NCBI GenBank assembly: GCA_003520745.1
Contig: DOUE01000015.1
Coordinates: 14,795 to 35,470, forward strand
Length of the DNA: 20,676 nt
Direction of reading: 5' to 3'
DNA from: Erysipelotrichaceae bacterium
GTDB taxonomy: Bacteria > Bacillota_I > Bacilli_A > Erysipelotrichales > Erysipelotrichaceae
Position numbers and translations under genes: made by a program. Shown piece after piece: positions 14,361-20,676 of this stretch; within the stretch, counting starts at the first letter, position 1; each line of letters begins with the position of its first letter. The notes under the pieces were generated by a model that did no database searches, had not been told where the DNA came from, and was given only the letters and a program-made list of their open reading frames with translations.

Positions 14361-16056
14361 AATCTTCATCGATCATATGCAATACGGCGCGGGCGGTGCG
14401 TTCCAGATGGTCGTCGTCGGCCCCCGATACCCCAAGTCCGGTATACACTTCACCCGTTTTTACCCCGGCTTCATCCAAAGCGATGAAATAGCGGTCAAGC
14501 AAGGGGTCGCAGACATCGGGATGCTGCATAGGGCCGAAAGGATTGGCGAAGTACGTGGTCGAGAGACCGACTTCGTCCGTCGTCTGCATCGCGCAGCGCT
14601 TCCCTTGGACGAACGTCGCCTTCATGTCGGCGGCGTTTCTTGCAAGGTTCACGCCGATCTTGTCTTCGTAGTTATTGGCATAGAGGAAATAGTCGACCTT
14701 GTGGTTTTTGACGATCAGGGAGTACGGCGCGACCGGGATGACGACGCGGGCGTTGACGGTTTCCGGGTTCATGAAGATGGATCGGTCCATCGTCTTGTAC
14801 GGACTGCCTTTGTCGAGGTCGTCCAAGCGGATGAAGGCGCCGATTTCGGTGCCTTGTGCGACGATCTGCCCGTTTTCCACATGCAACGAGCCCATATCGT
14901 CGAACACGACGTCGATCGAGAGGATTTCGTCTTCACCCAGCATCTGGATGGCTTCGATCGTTTCGCTCTTCCCTGCGCCCGAATCCCCGATGAACACGAC
15001 GCCTTTGGAGCGTCCGTTCTTCAGGTGGATGTTGACCATGGAACCATGCAACGGCAACCAACCCCGCGCCATCATCGCGACGTTATGCAGCGTCAAGCAC
15101 ATTTTCTTCATGTAGCCGAAATATTCGATGATCGTCTGCGAGGGGACTTTCCCGATCCAGATGCCGGTGTTTTGATCCAGATGGTACTTGCATTCCAGAT
15201 CTTCGTCCTTGATCCCGAAGAGCACGATGCAATCCGGTTTGCGTTTGCTGACTTCGACGTCGGTCGCCAGTTCGAACAAGTTGGCCAGTGTGATCCCCGA
15301 GAAAGAATAATCGCGGTGGAAGTAGATGTGCATCAAGAGGCTGCCGACTTTCGCCGGATAGCAGAACCATTCGTCGCGGTTGATCTGCGCGTAGCTGAAC
15401 GGATTGATGTCGGTGGGCTTGAAGGATCCTTTACGCTTGTTGGAACGGGGATGCAAGAGTAGCGGCGTACGCAGCAGCATCGAATCCACAAACGGGATGC
15501 CTTTGAGAGCTTCATACCCTTCGGGGACGTTCCAACGGATGTCGCGGATGACCATCGAGGCGTTGGTACCGGCTTGAAGTTGACGGTAGATCCGGTTCTT
15601 GCGACCCTGTACTTTTTCCTGGGCGCCGCGATAGACCGCCAGCACGAGTTGGTTGAAGCGGCTGTCGGCGTCCATGAAATTGGCCAGTTGGAGGCTGCTG
15701 GTCGATCCGGTGCGGATGACGGAACAACGTTGGTGGTTACGCCAGAAGTTATAGCCTTCTTCGATGAGTTTCGTCAGCAATTCCGGTTCATCGAGGAAAG
15801 GATGGGTGATTTCACTGATTTCAAGGACCATGAGGATCTTCATAAGACGCGTGATGTCGTTGACCGCATCCGTCAACGGGCGGTCTTTGATCGCCCAGTT
15901 GTATAAATCCAGATCACTCTTGCGCAACGCGGCGAGATAGCGTCCTAAGACATATTTAAACGTATCGCTCGACAGCATTTCATCGGTCGTCTGGCAATAG
16001 GCCGCCGAAAAGTTGATGAGGGCTGTCGATTCGTGAAGATAGAGTGCTTCTTTCAT
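14359..16056 (-). CDS. Large HPr-kinase-like P-loop protein (HprK/PEPCK superfamily)
   Basis: Unnamed 565-residue protein with an HprK-type nucleotide-binding core in its second half. The order LHGSMVNI (336-343), GVVFIGDSGAGKSE (352-365, Walker A Lys363) and IDVVFDD (381-387, paired acidic residues) matches the HprK pattern HGxxVxI, then GVLITGDSGxGKSE, then DDVV. HPr kinases are only about 310 residues and lack the 330-residue N-terminal region seen here. The C-terminal part (GTEIGAFIRLDDL at 402-414 onward) has some flavour of PEP carboxykinase. No signal or membrane segment is seen. Its own promoter and an AGGAGG site precede the ATG. It is not a canonical HPr kinase; the substrate (protein or small molecule) cannot be read from the sequence. 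Confidence 0.75.
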   Translation of the reverse strand: MKEALYLHESTALINFSAAYCQTTDEMLSSDTFKYVLGRYLAALRKSDLDLYNWAIKDRPLTDAVNDITRLMKILMVLEISEITHPFLDEPELLTKLIEEGYNFWRNHQRCSVIRTGSTSSLQLANFMDADSRFNQLVLAVYRGAQEKVQGRKNRIYRQLQAGTNASMVIRDIRWNVPEGYEALKGIPFVDSMLLRTPLLLHPRSNKRKGSFKPTDINPFSYAQINRDEWFCYPAKVGSLLMHIYFHRDYSFSGITLANLFELATDVEVSKRKPDCIVLFGIKDEDLECKYHLDQNTGIWIGKVPSQTIIEYFGYMKKMCLTLHNVAMMARGWLPLHGSMVNIHLKNGRSKGVVFIGDSGAGKSETIEAIQMLGEDEILSIDVVFDDMGSLHVENGQIVAQGTEIGAFIRLDDLDKGSPYKTMDRSIFMNPETVNARVVIPVAPYSLIVKNHKVDYFLYANNYEDKIGVNLARNAADMKATFVQGKRCAMQTTDEVGLSTTYFANPFGPMQHPDVCDPLLDRYFIALDEAGVKTGEVYTGLGVSGADDDHLERTARAVLHMIDED

Positions 16057-16082
16057 GGGAGTTCCTCCTGTTGAACTGAATC

Positions 16083-16111
16083 ATTTTATCATTTACATGG
16101 TTTTCTTTCAA
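16083..16111 (-). promoter_or_regulatory. Promoter of the HprK-like kinase gene
   Basis: Minus strand TTGAAA (16106-16111), 17-bp spacer, TAAAAT (16083-16088), with TGA directly before the -10 (extended). The -10 lies 26 nt from the ATG, and AGGAGG is at 16064-16069. Confidence 0.78.
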
Positions 16112-16137
16112 CACTTTCATTTATTTTCATCAAATGT

Positions 16138-16163
16138 AAAAGGCATCCCCTATCGGGATGCCT
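16138..16163 (-). terminator. Intrinsic terminator of the tig-lon-engB operon
   Basis: Minus strand AGGCATCCC pairs with GGGATGCCT, a perfect 9-bp stem with a 5-nt loop, followed by TTTT (counting the last stem base). The engB stop TAG (16150-16152) lies in the loop, and the last engB codons form the 5' arm. Confidence 0.85.
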
Positions 16164-16737
16164 CGAGTTGACTTAGACACCAAGCACGCACTTCTTCGAC
16201 GCCTTCTTTGCTTTCCGCCGAGAAGACCGCGATGTTATTATCCGCCGTCTGCGTCGTGATGACCGTTTTGGCCTTCAACCGCTGACTGTAGGACAGTTTG
16301 TCGCTCTTGGTCGCGACGATCTTGGTCGGTAACCCGATCGCACGCACATATTCCAACATATCCAGATCGTCGTCGGTCAATCCCAGACGGATGTCGACGA
16401 CCAGGATCGCCGCGATGCATTGGGTGCGCGATCCGAAGTAATCTTCCATCAATCGTCCGTATTGTTTGAGTTCTTCTTTGGAACGGTTGGCGAATCCATA
16501 TCCCGGCACGTCGACCAGATGGAAGACGTCGCCGATGGAAAAGAAATTGAGATATCTTGTCTTCCCCGCCCTTTTCCCGACGAAAGCCAAGGCGTTCACG
16601 TTGGCCAACGCGTTGATCAGGCTGGATTTCCCGACGTTGGAACGTCCGGCCAGTACGATCTCCGGGAGGTCCGTCGCGGGGAACTGTTCTTTTTTCGCCG
16701 CGGTGATCAACCACTTCGAGGTCGCAAAGGTCTTCAT
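16150..16737 (-). CDS. engB: Ribosome biogenesis GTPase EngB/YsxC
   Basis: Essential GTPase that assists assembly of the large ribosomal subunit. The 195-residue protein has the expected G motifs: G1 GRSNVGKSS at about 31-39, G3 DVPGYG near 76-81, G4 TKSDK near 143-147, and G5 FSAESKEG near 173-180. Its ATG overlaps the lon stop by one base (TAATG), so it is translationally coupled to lon. The lon-engB pairing is also found in Bacillus (lonA-ysxC), which supports the call. It ends inside its own terminator hairpin. Confidence 0.97.
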   Translation of the reverse strand: MKTFATSKWLITAAKKEQFPATDLPEIVLAGRSNVGKSSLINALANVNALAFVGKRAGKTRYLNFFSIGDVFHLVDVPGYGFANRSKEELKQYGRLMEDYFGSRTQCIAAILVVDIRLGLTDDDLDMLEYVRAIGLPTKIVATKSDKLSYSQRLKAKTVITTQTADNNIAVFSAESKEGVEEVRAWCLSQLEASR

Positions 16738-19055
16738 TAGTGAACCAACGCCTCGGCGAGGACTTGGTCCATCGTCTCGACCGGCACGAAGGTGATGTGG
16801 TCTTTGACGACTTGGGGGATTTCGTCCATGTCTTTCATGTTGAGTTTGGGGATCAGGACTTTACGGATGCCGCAACGGTGGGCGGCCAAGGATTTCTCCT
16901 TTAGCCCTCCGATCGGCAAGACGTTTCCGCGCAGCGTCACTTCGCCCGTCATCGCCAAATCGGCAAAGACGGCACGGTGGGTCAAGGCGCTCATGATCGC
17001 GGTGGTCAGGGTGATCCCGGCGCTTGGACCGTCTTTGGGGACGGCGCCTTCGGGGACGTGGATGTGGACATCGTGGTCTTCGAAGAACTTCGGGTCGATT
17101 TCGAAGCGTCGCGCATTGGACTTCACGTAACCGAACGCGATCTCCGCGGACTCCTTCATGACATCGCCCAACTGGCCGGTGACGATCAATCGTCCCTTGC
17201 CTTCAAACGAGGTCACTTCGACCGGCAGCACATCGCCGCCGAAGGAAGTATACGCCAATCCGGTGACGACACCGACCTGGTTTTCGACTTCTTTACGTCC
17301 GTATTCGAAGATTTCCTTGCCCAACCATTCGTTGATGAGCTTTTCGGTCACTTTGACGGATTTCTTGTTGTCTTTGAGGATGGCGAGGACGGATTTACGG
17401 CACAAGTTCGCCACGAGGCGTTCCAACTGACGAACCCCGGCTTCGCGGGTATAGTGGCGGATCATATAGAGCAGTTCCGATCCGCCGAGTTTGAATTGCT
17501 TTTCGTTGAGCCCGTTCATCGCCACTTGTTTGGGGATGAGGTGGTTCAGTGCGATATTGACTTTCTCGTCTTCGGTGTACGAAGAGAGGTTGATGATTTC
17601 AAGCCGGTCACGCAGCGCCGCCGGAATGTCTTCCAGGTAGTTCGCCGTCGCGATGAACATGACTTTGGATAAATCGTAGGGTTCTTCAAGGTAGTGGTCG
17701 CTGAAGAGGAAGTTCTGTTCGGGATCCAAGACTTCAAGCATCGCCGAACTCGGATCGCCCTTGTAGTCGCTGGCCATCTTGTCGATTTCGTCGATCAGGA
17801 AGACCGGGTTGACGACGCCGGCTTTCTTCATGCCCTGGATGACGCGTCCGGGCAAAGAACCCAGGTAGGTACGGCGATGTCCGCGGATTTCCGCTTCGTC
17901 GCGCACGCCGCCCAACGACGCCTTGACGAAATTCCGTCCCAAGGCATTGGCGATGGATTTCGCCAAGGAGGTTTTACCGACCCCCGGAGGGCCGACCAGA
18001 CATAAGATCGGGGCGTTCAACGATTTCGTCATCGTCTTGACCGCCAGATACTCCATGATCCGATCCTTGACCTTCTGTAATCCGAAATGGTCGTGGTCCA
18101 ACACGGCGCGGACTTTCTTGAGATCGTCGTTGTCGGTCGATTCCTGCCACCAAGGCACTTTGATCAACCAGTCGAGGTAGGTGCGGATGACGCCGCTCTC
18201 CCCGCTGGCGCTGGGCAACATTTCATAACGCTGGATTTCTTCCAACGCTTTTTCTTTGATGTTCTTGGGGAACGGGTTCTCTTCCACATAGCGGCGAAGT
18301 TCGTCCATGTCGTCGGAAGCGTTGGGCACATCGCCCAGTTCTTCCTTGATGGCACGAAGTTTTTCACGCAGGTAGTATTCGCGTTGGTTCTCTTCGATGC
18401 GTTCTTTGACTTTATCGTTGATCCCCTGTTCGATGTTGGTGAGTTCTTTTTCCTTCTGTAGGTTGGAAATGATCAACAGTAGTCGTTCATTCAGGTTTAG
18501 CGTTTCCAAAATGGCTTGACGGTCGTCCAGACCCATCGGGAAATACTGACCGATCTGGTCGGACAACTGTTGGGCGGAAACGCCTTTGGTGAGTTGGTTG
18601 ATGATTTCGGTCGGGAAGTTCGCGTTGCTGGTGGCGACTTGTTCCAAGCCTTTGGCGATCTGACGGATCAGCGCCATTTCTTCCAGGCTTTCGCCCGAAA
18701 TGTCGGCGACCGGTTGGACCGTCGCGAAGAACATCTTGTTGTCTTCACTGAGACGGACAAGCTTCGCGCGTTCGAGTCCGGTGAAGGTGACGCGCATGAA
18801 CCCTTCCTTGCGTTTGACGTTCTTGATGCGGCACAAGGTGCCGAACTTAAAGAGGTCGTCCTCATGGGGTTCGTCGACCAATACGTCTTTTTGACTGACG
18901 ACCCAGACATGGCCGTTGAAGTAGGTATTCGATTCATCGATCGCGTTGACGCTCTTTTCGCGTCCCACTTCGATCAAAACATCCTGGTTGGGAAAAACGA
19001 TGATCCCGCGCGTACAAATCACGGGCACGCTGATTTCCATTTTTTCGTTATCCAT
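16737..19055 (-). CDS. lon: ATP-dependent protease La (Lon)
   Basis: Cytoplasmic AAA+ serine protease that degrades misfolded and regulatory proteins. The 772-residue length is normal. An N-terminal LON substrate-binding domain covers about 8-200, followed by a coiled-coil region to about 250. The AAA+ module has Walker A GPPGVGKT (355-362) and Walker B VFLIDEID (418-425). The protease domain has catalytic Ser678 in KDGPSAG and the catalytic Lys in GGLKEK (716-721). An AAGGAGGTG ribosome site precedes the ATG. It lies 39 bp after tig, across a hairpin with no T-tract, and no separate promoter is visible, so it is probably expressed from the CIRCE-controlled tig promoter. Confidence 0.98.
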   Translation of the reverse strand: MDNEKMEISVPVICTRGIIVFPNQDVLIEVGREKSVNAIDESNTYFNGHVWVVSQKDVLVDEPHEDDLFKFGTLCRIKNVKRKEGFMRVTFTGLERAKLVRLSEDNKMFFATVQPVADISGESLEEMALIRQIAKGLEQVATSNANFPTEIINQLTKGVSAQQLSDQIGQYFPMGLDDRQAILETLNLNERLLLIISNLQKEKELTNIEQGINDKVKERIEENQREYYLREKLRAIKEELGDVPNASDDMDELRRYVEENPFPKNIKEKALEEIQRYEMLPSASGESGVIRTYLDWLIKVPWWQESTDNDDLKKVRAVLDHDHFGLQKVKDRIMEYLAVKTMTKSLNAPILCLVGPPGVGKTSLAKSIANALGRNFVKASLGGVRDEAEIRGHRRTYLGSLPGRVIQGMKKAGVVNPVFLIDEIDKMASDYKGDPSSAMLEVLDPEQNFLFSDHYLEEPYDLSKVMFIATANYLEDIPAALRDRLEIINLSSYTEDEKVNIALNHLIPKQVAMNGLNEKQFKLGGSELLYMIRHYTREAGVRQLERLVANLCRKSVLAILKDNKKSVKVTEKLINEWLGKEIFEYGRKEVENQVGVVTGLAYTSFGGDVLPVEVTSFEGKGRLIVTGQLGDVMKESAEIAFGYVKSNARRFEIDPKFFEDHDVHIHVPEGAVPKDGPSAGITLTTAIMSALTHRAVFADLAMTGEVTLRGNVLPIGGLKEKSLAAHRCGIRKVLIPKLNMKDMDEIPQVVKDHITFVPVETMDQVLAEALVH

Positions 19056-19076
19056 CGTTACACCTCCTTATAAGGG

Positions 19077-19099
19077 AATAAGACGCAGGGCGTCTTATT
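19077..19099 (-). other. Intercistronic hairpin between tig and lon
   Basis: Minus strand AATAAGACGC-CCT-GCGTCTTATT is a perfect 10-bp stem with a 3-nt loop. It contains the tig stop TAA (19095-19097). It is followed by CCCTTATAAGG rather than a T-tract, so it is unlikely to be an efficient terminator; it could mark RNA processing, protect the tig 3' end or attenuate lon. The perfect palindrome CCTTATAAGG (19066-19075) next to it overlaps the lon ribosome site. Confidence 0.65.
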
Positions 19100-20372
19100 G
19101 TTGAACGGATTCGCGGATGAGGGTGAAGGCTTTGCGTAGGCGAAGATCATAGGCGATCGTGTCTTCCGGCGCCAATTCCTTCACTTTGGCTAATTCCATG
19201 CTATAGGCTTGGGCGATCGCGTTGTATTCCGCTTCGATTTCGTCGCTTGCGACCTCAAGCTTTTCTTCACTCGCAATGGCATCCAGTACGAGACGTACTT
19301 TTACTTTATTGCCTGCGTCGACTTTCATCTGTTCGCGCAGTTCTTCTTCTTTTTGTCCGGTGATCTGGGTGAATTGTTCAAAGGAGAAGCCTTGTTGGGA
19401 AATGCGGTTCTTGAAATCCGCGACCAGACTGTCGGTTTCTTCTTCGATCAACACATCGGGGATCTCCACTTCCGACGCATCGACGATCTTCGTCAACAAG
19501 GTGTTGCCGAATTCATCGTCCGCCTTATGCTGCTTTTCTTCCAGCAAATGCTCTTCAAGATGCATTCTCAGGTCGGCGATCGTTTCGGTCCCGTGGTGGT
19601 TGGCTTCCTTGGCGAAGTCATCGTTGATTTCCGGCAACTGGCGTTGCTTGATCTCGTTGATCTTCACTTTGAAGACGACATCCTGTCCGGCCAATTGTTC
19701 GGCGCCGTAGTTTTCAGGGAAGGTCAGGTTGACATCCTTTTCTTCACCGGTTTCCATTCCGATCAGGGCTTCTTCAAATCCGGGGATGAAGGAGTTCGAT
19801 CCGATTTCCAAGGGATAGTTCTCGCCTTTACCGCCTTCGAATGCGACACCGTCCTTAAATCCTTCGAAGTTGATGACGGCGGTATCCTTGTCTTCGATCT
19901 TGCCGGTTTCCTTCAAGACGAGTTCGGCGAACTGTTCACGCAATTCTTCGATCTTCATGTCGACTTCGACGGGCAATACGGAGACTTCTTCCTTCTTGAC
20001 GTCCAATCCCTTGTATTGACCCAGTTTGACCGCCGGTTTCACGGTGATCAGGAAGGTCATGGTGACTTCGTCCGCGGTGACGGAATTCAAGTTGAGTTCC
20101 GGGCGGGTGATCACGGAGAGGTTATGTTCTTTGATGCCTTCAAACAAGGCGTCGGTCGCGACATAGTCGACCGCTTCCATCAGGATGCTTTGTTCGCTGA
20201 TCGCCTTGCGGGCGAGTTCTTTGGGGGCCTGTCCTTTTCGGAATCCCGGCACGTCGACGTTCTTTACGAGTTTGTCGAATGCCTTCGTTTGCGCTTTCTT
20301 CCAAGCGTCATCGTTGATGGTGATTTGTAGTTCACCGGTGGATTTTTCTTTTACGGTCCAAGTTGTTTTCAT
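19095..20372 (-). CDS. tig: Trigger factor
   Basis: Ribosome-associated chaperone and peptidyl-prolyl isomerase that receives nascent chains. The 425-residue protein has the ribosome-docking domain at about 1-115 with the signature GFRKGQAP near 44-51, an FKBP-type isomerase domain at about 155-240 (GFKDGVAFEGGKG and SFIPGFEEALIGM segments), and a helical C-terminal chaperone domain. I start it at 20372 because GAGGAGG lies directly upstream; the in-frame ATG at 20393 has no such site. It is the first gene of tig-lon-engB and has a near-perfect promoter with a CIRCE operator, pointing to HrcA heat-shock control. Confidence 0.97.
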   Translation of the reverse strand: MKTTWTVKEKSTGELQITINDDAWKKAQTKAFDKLVKNVDVPGFRKGQAPKELARKAISEQSILMEAVDYVATDALFEGIKEHNLSVITRPELNLNSVTADEVTMTFLITVKPAVKLGQYKGLDVKKEEVSVLPVEVDMKIEELREQFAELVLKETGKIEDKDTAVINFEGFKDGVAFEGGKGENYPLEIGSNSFIPGFEEALIGMETGEEKDVNLTFPENYGAEQLAGQDVVFKVKINEIKQRQLPEINDDFAKEANHHGTETIADLRMHLEEHLLEEKQHKADDEFGNTLLTKIVDASEVEIPDVLIEEETDSLVADFKNRISQQGFSFEQFTQITGQKEEELREQMKVDAGNKVKVRLVLDAIASEEKLEVASDEIEAEYNAIAQAYSMELAKVKELAPEDTIAYDLRLRKAFTLIRESVQQ

Positions 20373-20397
20373 GGGGGCCTCCTCTTTTAGCATTCCT

Positions 20398-20425
20398 ATT
20401 ATACCATAGGTTTTAGCACTGTCAA
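20398..20425 (-). promoter_or_regulatory. Promoter of the tig-lon-engB operon
   Basis: Minus strand TTGACA (20420-20425), 16-bp spacer, TATAAT (20398-20403), with TGG before the -10 (extended). Both boxes are perfect consensus, so the promoter should be strong when not repressed. The -35 lies inside the CIRCE repeat. Confidence 0.9.
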
Positions 20426-20439
20426 CTTTTGAGTGCTAA
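20413..20439. promoter_or_regulatory. CIRCE operator (HrcA binding site)
   Basis: TTAGCACTG-N9-GAGTGCTAA matches the CIRCE consensus TTAGCACTC-N9-GAGTGCTAA at 17 of 18 arm positions with exactly 9 bp between arms. HrcA bound here would cover the -35 of the tig promoter and be released on heat or folding stress. The stop codon of the upstream gene (20436-20438) lies inside the right arm. Confidence 0.93.
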
Positions 20440-20676
20440 ATCAAATCCTCATTCTCGATCTCTTCGATTCGATTCTCATCTATTGTATTCTTTTCGCAAA
20501 ATTCCCGCCACTCTTGTACACTTGCAAGTTGTCCGTAGAGTTTTTTGACGACCGCCAAGGTCAAGGGTTCGGCTTCATCCAGGCTGACCCCTTCCGGCAA
20601 GCGCATCAATGCGATCCGTAACAAGGCTTCGTTGGCCAGTTTCAGCATGCTTGGATTCTCATTGGACAGCCACTCT
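20436..20676 (-). CDS. Hypothetical protein, N-terminus cut by window edge
   Basis: The C-terminal 79 residues of a gene whose start is to the right of the window; the frame stays open to the edge, so an internal ATG at 20648 is probably not the start. The visible part is helix-friendly and acidic at its end (many Glu/Asp in the last 20 residues), with a KKLYGQLASVQEWREF segment in the middle. I recognise no family. It is oriented like tig but ends inside the CIRCE, so it is a separate upstream gene and not part of the heat-shock operon. Confidence 0.6.
   Translation of the reverse strand, partial: EWLSNENPSMLKLANEALLRIALMRLPEGVSLDEAEPLTLAVVKKLYGQLASVQEWREFCEKNTIDENRIEEIENEDLI

Noticed and set aside
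14377..15462. Long open frame (361 codons) on the plus strand
   Set aside because: Antisense to the HprK-like gene, which has Walker A, promoter and AGGAGG; the plus frame is rich in Asp/Val/Phe as expected from reverse-reading coding DNA.
19209..20330. Long open frame (373 codons) on the plus strand
   Set aside because: Fully antisense to trigger factor, whose motifs and ribosome site are clear; the plus frame is low in recognisable motifs and has no ribosome site.
20373..20393. Earlier in-frame ATG for trigger factor at 20393
   Set aside because: No ribosome site; GAGGAGG lies between it and the ATG at 20372, and the family N-terminus starts there.

Overview
This window looks like a chromosomal stretch from a member of the Bacillota (class Bacilli), possibly near the wall-less or reduced lineages (Izemoplasmatales, Erysipelotrichales or Acholeplasmatales border). 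Three things suggest this. The gene order polA-mutM-coaE-dnaB is typical of Bacilli. A HrcA/CIRCE operator precedes a chaperone-protease operon. Shine-Dalgarno sites are strong AGGAGG types, and TGA is used as a stop. G+C looks close to half by eye, and spacing is very tight. The exact lineage is inference. I saw no rRNA, tRNA, insertion sequence, CRISPR array or prophage.

Left block (1-5149, minus strand): a replication/repair operon polA > mutM > coaE > dnaB-like (the last runs off the left edge), with touching or overlapping genes and one promoter ahead of polA. The nrdR gene that often sits between coaE and dnaB in Bacilli is absent. Next (5163-7607, minus): mreC > mreD > a ZnuA/TroA-like lipoprotein that has lost the family's metal ligands, from one near-consensus promoter. 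mreB is not next to them. Next (7640-8779, minus): a 55-residue MazG-like mini-protein > a 40-residue single-span membrane peptide > radC.

Middle block (8788-11746): a plus-strand GPH-type sugar symporter and an AgaI-like galactosamine-6-phosphate isomerase, separated by a terminator, suggest amino-sugar use. A bidirectional terminator separates them from a minus-strand pair: a 553-residue protein with a serine beta-lactamase-like fold but no catalytic residues, followed by a Cof-type HAD phosphatase. A second Cof-type HAD phosphatase is transcribed divergently from that pair, across a short intergenic region with a palindrome between the two -10 boxes.

Right block (14334-20676, minus): a 565-residue protein with an HPr-kinase-like P-loop domain under its own promoter; then tig > lon > engB, driven by a near-perfect promoter overlapped by a CIRCE operator, so protein folding, proteolysis and ribosome assembly genes are probably heat-shock controlled by HrcA. 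An unidentified gene runs in from the right edge, and its stop codon lies inside the CIRCE.

Two habits recur. Promoters sit only 16-26 nt from the start codon, often with an extended TGn -10. Terminator-like hairpins commonly overlap the stop codon of the gene they end. The loci most worth a second look are the ligand-less substrate-binding lipoprotein, the catalytically dead beta-lactamase-like protein, the HprK-like kinase and the mini-MazG/small-membrane-peptide pair ahead of radC.
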